64,000 bases of DNA from Labia minor (taxonomy: Eukaryota; Arthropoda; Insecta; Dermaptera; Spongiphoridae): positions 15,904,910 through 15,968,909 of the forward strand of contig OY720350.1 in the NCBI GenBank assembly GCA_963082975.1, given 5' to 3'. The position numbers and the translations under genes were made by a program. Positions 54,680 through 64,000 of this stretch are shown here, in pieces; position 1 is the stretch's first letter; every line of letters starts with the position of its first letter. Under the pieces are notes generated by a model that was given only the letters and a program-made list of their open reading frames with translations, did no database searches and was not told the origin of the DNA.

Positions 54680-56080
54680 TATACATCCAATTAAAATCAT
54701 CACTTGAAAAATAAATTATATATTGTAAAGAGAACGCGACCAGCAAGATTATAATATTTTAGAAAAAAAAAAAATATTATTCATAACTTCATTATAAATT
54801 ACGTGCAGGAAGTATTTTTAACTATGGTTATCATTAAAGACAATCTGTAAAAGATAATTTTATATTTCGATCACAATCCATCAGGTATTTAATTCAACTA
54901 ATAGAAATAAATCACATTTAAAATTAAAGATTTGATATTTATTTATTTTTAAATTAAATCGTAAAATTATTTTATTATTATATTTTAAAAAAAAATTTAC
55001 TAAATTATTTATTAGTCTATAATTTATTAATGAATGGTGTTTTTTTTTAAAAAAAAAATACTTACATATTTCTCACAAATTTACATATAATTAATCTAGA
55101 TTTAAAAATTCTCAATAGAACAAGATTTTATTATTATATTATATTATATTACGAGATTAACCCGTTGCGATAAATGCATAATTTTATAAGAAAAAAAAAT
55201 ATTTATATATACCAATTTGAATATAATTTTTCTTTTTCTTTTTTTTTTGTTTATTTTTTTAAAATGTTATTATCAATTAGAAATCTATAAAGGATAAATG
55301 TGAACAATGTTAAATAATTAATTTTATTCTGAAATAAGTGTAATTTTTCATTTATCTATTAATACTGATCTTTTGATTGCGAATATTTATAATGTGTATT
55401 AACGTATGCTTAGGGATCTATACTATTTATAACTACTGTTATATCTTTAAGTTAAAGTGAAAGCAATATTAATTAAACAAATACCAAAGATAAATAAATA
55501 AATGTATTATAGAAAAAATAATTTTAACTTAAATAAAATAAATTAAATTAACTAAATTAATTTTTAATTATACATACTAATGTATTTTTATAATATATAT
55601 TATTATTTATAAAAAAAAAATGACTTGATCAGGCAAGTTTTTTTTGTTCATTTGAAACTCATTTCCATTTCATCGATAATTATTATTAAAAAAAATTATC
55701 TACCAATCATTGGTCAATTAATTAGATAATATTGCATCGACATAGAAATATTTATATAGTATAAAATAAAACGGATATAAACTTGTTCATCTTGTTGTAG
55801 AATAATTATCTAAGAATTTTGTTATTAATAATATATATACATTCCTTTATTTATTAAATTTTTTTAAATTTTTATATTGAAAGAAATAAAATTTTTTTTT
55901 GAAAATTAATTAATGTGAATAGGACCTTGATGATGCTTTAAATTTTTAGATTGAGTATATTTAAAAACAATAAATAAAAAGTAAAATTGTTCTATGCATT
56001 AATATCTTTTTTAACGAGAGATTTAAGTGTGAAATTTTATTTTAATATTACTATTACTATAGTTATGAGTAAAATATAAA
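54680..56080. other. AT desert
   Basis: Nothing recognised. Confidence 0.5.
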
Positions 56081-56089
56081 AAGGAAATC

Positions 56090-56285
56090 CAGAGGGGTCG
56101 CGAGTAAAATTTTCAGTGTCGCCAAATTTGAAAAAATTTATATAACAATCAAAAAAACCTCTAATAAAACGAAATTTCAGAAATAGTTTCATTTTAACTA
56201 CGTTGACGATTAAAAAAAACCTCTACTATCTACTCAGGGATAGCGAAGTTTTTTCAAAAAAATGGGGGGTCGCAAATGAAGATTG
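56090..56285. repeat. Decayed hAT-like fragment
   Basis: GAGGGGTCGCGAG at the left and GGGGGGTCGCAAATG at the right recall the GGGTCGCG subterminal blocks of SPIN-like hATs. No clear ends or duplication. Confidence 0.25.
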
Positions 56286-56509
56286 TGTAAAAAGAAACTT
56301 ACTTTCATGTTAAAATATTATAAATTAACTGAAAACAAATTAAACAAATTCATATATGTAAACAATATAGAATTTAAATACTTCAAATTAAAAATTTAAT
56401 TTTAATTTTACATTTCTTCTGAAAATTTTGTTTATATATTATATATTAGGTACCAATTAATTGCTCAGTATTATAATAATACGCACAGTACACATTCCCA
56501 GTATATTAT

Positions 56510-56710
56510 TCAAATGCTCAGTAGAAAAAAAAATTGCACAATATAAAACACAATACTCAGTAAAAAATCCAAATGACCAGTAAACAAACCAAATGCTCAG
56601 TAAAATAACTAAATGCCCAGTAAAGAAATTAAACGCTTAGTAAAAATACAAAATGTAAAGTAAAAAATCTAAATCCCGAGTAAAAAACACTTTTTGCTAG
56701 GTAAAAATTA
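56510..56710. repeat. Degenerate 20-bp minisatellite
   Basis: About nine units. Six consecutive ones from 56570 are exactly 20 bases each, built on AAATGCYCAGTAAA plus six variable bases. The core AGTAAA is the best kept part. Units weaken on both sides. No coding sense. Confidence 0.75.
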
Positions 56711-56719
56711 TTAAAGCAA

Positions 56720-58766
56720 AATAAAAAAACTAAATTTTAGTTTTAGAAATTTTACTGTGATCACTTTCAAGTTCGTCACTTTAATAATCAGGAACTTGAT
56801 TCATTTTTAAAAATGACAAACGTAGGTATATATATTTCTTGCAAATTGGATGAATACCTAGCAGAAAAAATTCAGAAATTTTTTATCAGCATGACAAGAA
56901 CATTATACAAAATAAATATGTAAAAATATGTTTATTTACCTATTAATTTAAGAAGATGATGATTAAATAATTTTCTTTACAAGGCCAGTATTTGAGGTTA
57001 TTTATTTTAAGTATGCGCCGTATACATATGGTATATGCACTGAACTATGCACACACTGGAACGGTTTATCGGAATGTAAAATGTTTTTATTATTTATTAT
57101 TTATTATTTTTAATAATCACTTTTTGTGGAGCTAATTCGAAATTGATCAGCTCTGGTTTTGGCTCCAACTTCGTCTTTGACTTCAAGATGTTCAATTTCG
57201 ACTTCAATTTTTAATAAAATTTAAAAAACAAATTGCAATCCGGCAATTTTTCTTCATCTACTTATATCTAATCGACTGATTTATCCTAAAATACAAAATG
57301 AAGTAAAAATTAACATTAATAGATAATATTTATGTGTTAAATTATATTTAATTGTGAGTTGTGAGGTACTAATAGGAAAAATGTGTAATATGTAAACTTG
57401 TTTCATTCTTCAAGTTCAAATCTAATCAGTTTGGATACATAAATCTCTACTGGGTGATTGTCCAATTGTAATTGCCTCTGTGTTGATGGATACGATATAA
57501 TTTACATTCCCTACTCGTACATTTTATGATAATGATGATGGATAATTGGCGAATTCGAAATTGCAAAGGGGACTGAAAAAGTGAAGGGGGTGGAAAATTA
57601 AATTACTTAGTGTAATTAATGAAATTAAGAACTACATTTCGGACCTTCATTATTCTATATTTTCATAATATTTTCGAAAAATATTCAAATTATTTTGATC
57701 CTTAGGGAAATCTTTTTCCCTCTTCTAATGAATGAATTTTCCAACCCTCAACTGTGGGGGGATGGTCCGAGTTTTATTTGAAAATCTTTTTTATTAAATA
57801 GATTTGATCCAAATGAATGCAATTCCGTTGCTCCTTTTGGCCTCGATTTTAAATTCAAATTATATAGGGGGTGGATGGATGATGTGGGGAGGGGGGGGAG
57901 GAGAGGTGGAAGGGACCAGTAAACCTAGGTGTATGTTAAAACATCCACCAACATAGATTTTCTTCACGTATATCTCTACCCAACATCAGGGAGAGAGTGA
58001 AAGGCATATTTTCCCGTTTTTTTGCCTATTCTTTTTTTACTCAAAGAGAAGAAAAGTAGAAAAACGCTAAGTTATTTTTTTTTTGAGCGAATTTTTATTC
58101 AAACGAATTTATTTTGAAAATTTCAATTTTATTTTTTTTTTTTTTTGCATTTTAAATTTCAATGTTTATTCCTTTAGTCTTATGATTGATGTTCTTAAGA
58201 ACCTGAATAAAAGGCGAAGAAAAATAGAATAGGTTATTCTAAGAGAGGGAAAAAAATGGGTAAAGGTTGAAAAATGAGAGTCATATTTTGGCATCCGCTT
58301 CAATGAAACTATAAGGTTCTTATTAACGATTTTTACCGAGTATTTGAATAATGATAATACCATTTTTAACAGCATCCAACGGATAATTGATTTATTCTTT
58401 CCTTTTAGAAAATATTAATCATATCATATTAATCATTTTTTACAATAAACAATTTTTAAAAGTTATTAAATGTTTATGAATTATATTTAAAGAAATCAAT
58501 TCACTATCAGTAAATGAGGAATTTTTGGGACTATTTTTAATTCAATAGGATTCTACTGAAATAATCGCATCCTTTCATTCATCTTAGAATAATCAACCAG
58601 TTTTTTGTTCTCCATTAATAAATTTTTTACAAATCTAATTCAATATATAATTATTATTATTATTATTATAAATTATTATTAATTAATTATGAAACAGTTT
58701 CGTACAACTATAATAAATTTAAATAGATAAGTAAAATCATTATAATCAAAATTTGGTGTGATTATA
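56720..58766. other. AT-rich DNA with islands, no gene recognised
   Basis: Islands at 56975-57060 (GTATACATATGGTATATGCAC), 57440-57620 and 57700-58030 (GGGGTGGATGGATGATG, G-runs, GACCAGTAAACCTAGG). Frames such as 58166-58375 (minus) show no motif. The islands look like unique conserved non-coding DNA rather than repeats. Confidence 0.35.
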
Positions 58767-59428
58767 AGAGGGTAATTCACAAAGTAAATTACGTTTTGGA
58801 ATTAAGACAAAACTAGTACAGAAAAATGTTTTTTATTATATATATTTGAAAGAGCAACTAAAATATTATTTTTCTACATAATCGCCAATAAAGTTGAAAC
58901 ATTTATCGTAGCGATGAACGAGCTTCGAAATTCCATCCTCATAGAAATCCGCCGTCTGAGAGTGTTGAGCCAACACACATTCTCCCAAAAACGCACGAAA
59001 GTGTTTGCAAACGTTGTCTGTCAGCAAGTTGGTGGCAACAGTGTTCTGGAACAGAAAAGGTGTGATTCTTGTCGATTTTCTGGAACGTGGTGCAACAATA
59101 AACTCTGATAGGTTGCCAAACATTGCGAAACCTACGAAGGGCAATTCAAAACAAGCGAAGAGGGAAACTCAGCTCAAAAGTGTTGTTTTTGCACTTTCAC
59201 TTCAGACGTTCAAGTGGGAGGTTTTCCTTCAACACTCAGGCGGCGGATTTCTATGAGGAAGGAATTTCGAAGCTCGTTTATCGCTACGATAAATGTCTCA
59301 ACTTTATTGGCGATTATGTAGAAAAATAGATTTTAGTTGCTCTTTCAAATGTATATAATAAAAAAACATTTTCCTGTACTAGTTTTGTCTTAATTCCAAA
59401 ACGTAATTTACTTTGTGAATTACCCTCG
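58767..59428 (+). mobile_element. Fold-back mariner derivative
   Basis: Flanked by TA (58765-58766, 59429-59430). The two ends are ~200-bp inverted repeats (58767-58968 and 59230-59428), far longer than normal mariner TIRs, starting GAGGGTAATTCACAAAGT. Both arms contain the transposase 3' end, ending NFIGDYVEK on each strand, plus the untranslated terminus. Between them sits a frame-broken core piece: FWNRKGVILVDFLERGAT (about 59047-59100), then LQTFKWEVF (about 59200). So the 5' half was replaced by an inverted copy of the 3' end. No functional transposase. Confidence 0.87.
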
Positions 59429-59430
59429 TA

Positions 59431-60553
59431 GTTAAAATAAATAAAATAATGAAATTGTTTTATGAATTATATATATTTTTATTTTTTTTCTATTATAAAA
59501 AATTGATAAAACAATGCTGTTTTATTTATCTGGTCAGCTTATTATTTATAAAAATTTATTTTATTTACAATAGAATAATACAATACAATAATTTACCTCC
59601 ATAAAAATAATTTTTTTTTATATATATATTCTATTAGGTGAAAAAAAGAGGAGAAAATATTGTGTTTCAATTATTTTAAAAAATGAATTTATGAATAAAA
59701 CAGGTGTTTTAAAAAAAACCTTGCTCTATAACTGGAAGATGATGTATCATAACTATTATTTCAAAAGACTTATCATTATTTGACATCTAAGGAAATTTTA
59801 TAGATTCTCAAAGGTCTATTATTGGATAAAAAAAAAACTTTATACTTGGTTATTTATAATTTCTCCGATATCAATAACCTAATACCCAGTCTTGATCACC
59901 TGTTGCCTATTTTGTTCATCTCTCAACTTGGTCAGAAAAATGACCAGCTTTCTCAATACAGACACCTTTTACTTTCTGTTTAAGGTCTTTTGAAAAATAT
60001 CCTCTGCTGGAGAGTAAAAAAAAATAAATAAAAACAACATCACGTAACTGGGTCAAATTGCATGGGATTCATGACATACGATATACTTTTAACAATTTCG
60101 CTCGGAATATTGATCTGGCTCTTTTATTTCATATAAATTATAACAAAAATATTTGATTTTATCGAAAATTATTTGTGTCACTTGTTTTGTGATTGGAAGT
60201 GTGATTGGGTGGTGGGACATGGTAGAAGGGGGGGGTGGCTTAAATCTCTTTGTGACATGAGAGGAATCTGTCGGATTGTGTGTGGTAGGTGAGTAGACGG
60301 TAGTGTCGAGTTGCACAAAACGTGCTTTATCTCTTTGAAGATTTATGAACTTTTTACCATTGGAACAGTTTTCCTTCTTGAAAATTGCAATTCGGCGAAA
60401 TTATTAAATAGTCACCAACCATTTGTCCTAAATCTAGACTTGTTTAAAGTACAAGAATTAAAGATGAAAGATGATTGTACCATTTATTTAAAATCAATCT
60501 TTACGAATAAAAAGAAAAACTTGATTTTTTTTACATTATCAGTAGTTAATATA
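59431..60553. other. AT-rich spacer with a mixed stretch
   Basis: Mixed DNA at 59860-60330, including a G9 run near 60227. Frames at 60089-60316 (-) and 60311-60586 (+) have no recognisable motif; the second runs into the next mariner. Confidence 0.4.
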
Positions 60554-60555
60554 TA

Positions 60556-60960
60556 CGAGGGTGGGGGTGAAAAATTTCCGGCCTGACCAAGAAAAACAAT
60601 TATTTTTTTGCTATATTTTTCAACATAATCTCCATCAACACTGATACATTTCTCATAACAGTGTTCTAATTAATTTAATTTAAATCTCATCAACAGTTAT
60701 GAATCGACGCAAAAATTCGTTTGGATTATGCCTACAGCGCCAAATTGTCGGTAGAAATGGTTTTTCGAAGCAGTTTTTGGTCTAACACGCGTTGCACACA
60801 GCTTTCCATATTCAAATGGTTGTGCAAAATATTTCGCACACGTTCAGCTGACATCGTACAGTTCTCAGCTATCTTGAATGTTGAAAAATAAAGCAGAAAA
60901 AAAATTTTTTTTAAATATCTTTTTTCTTGGTCAGGCCGAAAACTTTTCACCCCACCCTCG
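60556..60960 (-). mobile_element. Mariner deletion derivative, copy 2
   Basis: TA flanks at 60554-60555 and 60961-60962; CGAGGGTG ends on both sides. On the minus strand MSAERVRNILHNHLNMESCV, QRVLDQKLLRKTISTDNLAL, then NPNEFLRRFITVDE, and the same junction to TTATGAGAAATGTATC as in the 2244 copy. It is a sister copy of that already-deleted form. Confidence 0.88.
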
Positions 60961-60962
60961 TA

Positions 60963-61960
60963 TATATATTTATCGCCTATATATTTTATGTAAATATTTA
61001 TAAATGAAGATAAAAGAGTATTATAGGAATATATATATATATATTTTAAAATGTAAAAATATAAATATATAAAATATAGATTTTTGGTTGAATCGATATT
61101 CACAATAAATCAAGATTAATTTAAAAATAAAATTTAACAAGATAATATTTTACTCTGAATAGGGGTGAGTGCATATTTAGTTACAAACAAGTAGAGAAAA
61201 TTTTATAATATTTTATTTATGTGTTTTCATTTTTTAATTTCATTAAAATAATTATTTATTAGTTAGTTTCATTTTCCTGAAGAGTTGTTTTAAAAAAAAA
61301 ACAAGAAACAATTGCTTAAAATTTTAATTGATGTAATAATAAGTTAATATTCTTGATAAGAATAATTTAAAGGTTACAATCCTAAGATTTAAACAAAGTA
61401 CAAAATAAATTATTTAAAAAAGTAAAAAAAAACTTTTTCTATTTATTGTCAAATGAATTTTTAAGTTGAAAGGTTACAAAAAAGAATGAATCATGATTTA
61501 TATTCAATGAATTGTAGTTGAAAACTTTTACCAAGTGTAATACACTTTCTTTTTAAACATTGTTTTCCATTAATCTCATTAATTATATATTATTGGATCG
61601 TATTATGTTCAAATAAATGTAAAAAAAAACTATAAAATATTCTAAAGTAATTATAGATTAAAAGCACTTTCTTGTTTCATAGATTCCATATTTTTTTACT
61701 TTCTAAAGAATTTTTCAAAGTTTTGTTTTTTTTTTGTCTGTAATTCGTAACATATTTTCTTTATTTATTTATTTTGTCTTGTTTATTTTTATTCTCTTGT
61801 TATCTTGTAAAGAATCCCACACTGTATCAATACTTTCTACATCCACTTTATAATGAATAATTTACAAAGCCATTAGATATAAATTTAAATAAAATTCTTT
61901 TTATTTATTTTAAATTATTAGAATTATTTTATTCATTTGATTTTTTCTAAATTAATGAAT
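60963..61960. other. AT desert
   Basis: Nothing recognised. Confidence 0.5.
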
Positions 61961-62232
61961 CTTCTTCTTAAGGTGCCGTCTCCCTTTCGGAGTTTGGCTA
62001 TCATCATGACTAGGATAGCCTTAAAAGCTGCCCAGAAATGATGATTTTTCTTGGGAATGTTAATGTGGTGGTTTCTCGTTGCCTTCCGCATGTATAGGAC
62101 CAGGAACTGACAGTTCATGGAGCCGGAGGCAACTGATGTTAAATTGAATTTTATTAGAAAAATTTGTCCTTAGTTGGAATCAAATGCCGACTTGTGTAGA
62201 AAATTGCTACGCTACACTCTCGGCTAGCTGCC
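61961..62232 (-). mobile_element. tRNA-derived SINE
   Basis: On the minus strand the head has an A-box-like TAGCCGAGAGTG (62215-62226) and, about 28 bases further, a B-box-like GCATTTGATTCCAAC (62173-62187), as in RNA polymerase III promoters of tRNA-derived SINEs. A ~150-bp body follows, and the 3' part reads GATGATAGCCAAACTCCG, GGGAGACGGCACC and TTAAGAAGAAG at the tail (61961 side). An (AAG)n-like end supports a retroposed element. The 61-codon frame inside is not a gene. Which LINE supplied the tail is unknown. Confidence 0.55.
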
Positions 62233-64000
62233 TTCAAAAATTAATGAATAAACGAAGATAAAATTTTGACTAAATCTCTTCAGGAAATAATTTATCTAGT
62301 TCTTTGTCTTATACATATTTTTCAATAAAATCCTTATTAGAAAAATCATAAGAATGAAATAAATTTTGATTCTTTATTTAATAAATTATTTTAAAATTTT
62401 TAATAATTATCTCAATGATCTATATTTATTTAAAAGATTAATAATTTCTTTATTTATTTTAGAAAGAGCTCTTGTTATAAATGTTAAAAGTTATTCCTTA
62501 GGAATAATGTATCAAGATATCATTTCTAATGAGATTCGAGAATTTTCAAAACATGAAAATGTAGTTGAGTGTGAAACAGATTGTTGTTTTATTTTCATCC
62601 TCGATTTCAAGTTTTTTTTTAAATTCATTTAAAAACTTTTAACATTTATTAAAAAAAAAAAAAACAAAAAATAAAAGTAAATAGTCTTTCGAATTATCTC
62701 AATTCTTTTATCACTTTTTCTATGTGAGTGTTGTTTGTTTGGGTACGTCTTTATTTTAAATGATGCAATTTCAAAAAGAATTTTATTTCATCCTTCTTTT
62801 ACCTCTTATTTTTATTTATTCTATAATACATGAAAAACGTGACTTAATTATTTTCAATATATATATATATATGTATATGAAAGTTCACAAGTAAGTAATC
62901 TTTTTCTAATTAAAGCAAAAATTTGAATAAATATTAGTTTTTTTATTAAAAAAAAAATATATAATCATAATAAAAATATTTCAATTTCTGGATATAAAAG
63001 AATGCTTTATTGAAAATTTATTATTTAAAATTGAATTTAAAAATATAAATTCATTATTAATCCTATTACATGACCATTTTATATAATAAAGTAAAAAAAA
63101 TATATTTCCTGCAAGTATTTAATTATATAAATGATTTAAAAAAAAAAACTAAATAAACTTTTCCTCTGGGGAATCGATTAAATCTATTTAAAGAGTAAGT
63201 AAATTATTTTATTTTACTTTAGTGAATATTTTTTTTCCTTACAATAAAAATAAAAGAAAAAAATTAGAATAAAAGAAATCAATTTATGAGAGATAATACA
63301 ATAAATAATGATTGATTAATTTATTAGTTATTTATTTTCCAATTTTGAAATAGAATAAATAATAAAACAATTAAAATTAATTGACAACTAAATTTTATAG
63401 ATAATTTTAATAGGAAATGAAAATAAATGATGATATAAATTGAAAATATGTTTCTATATTAAATGTTATTAATTGTAAATTATACCAAAGTAATTATTGT
63501 TAATTATTATTAGGATATTTATTCATGAAGATAAAAGTTGGGATGTTTTTTAAACAATGTCCAGTAATAACTTTGACATGGCTTTTCATTTGAGGTAAAG
63601 TATTCCTATTCAAATCATTTAAAAGTTGTAGAGTTATGTTGAATTTTGATTATAAGTCTATAATTATGATTTTATAGATTTTTAATTAATTATTAATTAG
63701 AATGATGGATTTATTTATGAACTGTTTAAAGGGATGATTTTTAAATTAATTTTCAAATAAGACACAAAATATAATAATCATAAGAATAATATTTATTGTT
63801 CTTTGGAAAATTTTAATCAAGAATAAAGTAAAATTTTAAACAAATTTACATACATTCCTTTATTATTTTCTTACTATGAAGAAAATTTATTTATTAATAA
63901 TTTAACTTTTTATTATGGAATGTTTTTTTTTTTCAAATGTATGTATATCTGTTGTAAAGAAAAAGAAGAAAAAAATAGATATACATAAATCAAAAGAATA
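62233..64000. other. AT desert
   Basis: AT-rich DNA with poly-A tracts and a TA run near 62858. The frame at 62366-62632 (+) is I/L/N/F-rich; part (ERALVINVKSYSLGIMYQD) looks less random, but no family is recognised and there is no supporting context. Confidence 0.45.

Noticed and set aside
1..64000. tRNA, rRNA or bacterial-type operons
   Set aside because: No tRNA cloverleaf with both boxes and an acceptor stem was found except the SINE head, and no rRNA-like sequence or ribosome-binding/operon layout is visible.

Overview
This is very AT-rich eukaryotic DNA of arthropod, most likely insect, type. The evidence is the mix of transposons: mariner, Buster/SPIN-like hAT, Helitron/Helentron-type elements, an RTE-like LINE with a GATA-type tail, a tRNA-derived SINE and a Penelope-like relic. 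Long TA and poly-A tracts support this, as does the lack of any compact gene order. I cannot name the species. No host gene can be identified with confidence. The only long intact coding sequences are two copies of one hAT transposase.

Layout. Positions 1-3256 hold a partial Helentron-like repeat, a short candidate exon (1737-1823) and a deleted mariner. Positions 3257-12397 form a large inverted structure: two 3,272-bp copies of one hAT element facing each other (3265-6536 on +, 9118-12389 on -). By eye they are the same length and sequence. They are separated by about 2.6 kb that holds a second Helentron-like family and one or two small hAT MITEs. Positions 12398-33000 are a patchwork of RTE 3' ends, mariner relics, a Helitron N-terminal relic, hAT MITEs and islands of ordinary base composition that may be conserved non-coding DNA or exons. 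Positions 33000-50000 are mostly AT desert, with five more copies of the ~600-bp Helentron-like family, a second copy of the other Helentron-like family, RTE tails and a mariner MITE. Positions 50000-64000 hold a Penelope-like inverted repeat, a GC-richer candidate exon with a signal-anchor-like segment (51661-51923), a further Helentron-like copy, a 20-bp minisatellite, a fold-back mariner, a mariner MITE and a SINE.

How the parts relate. The intact hAT transposase could mobilise the small elements whose ends resemble its own (32476-32940, and perhaps 8897-9109 and 21048-21336). The 8-bp duplications around the two full hAT copies do not match across each copy. They match perfectly if the segment between the copies was inverted by recombination between them. 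The two Helentron-like families share one plan: a 5' end that is repeated inverted near the 3' end, then a small hairpin, then ARCTTATT. This suggests they use the same replication machinery. Several islands could be exons of one long-intron host gene on the + strand, but that is inference.
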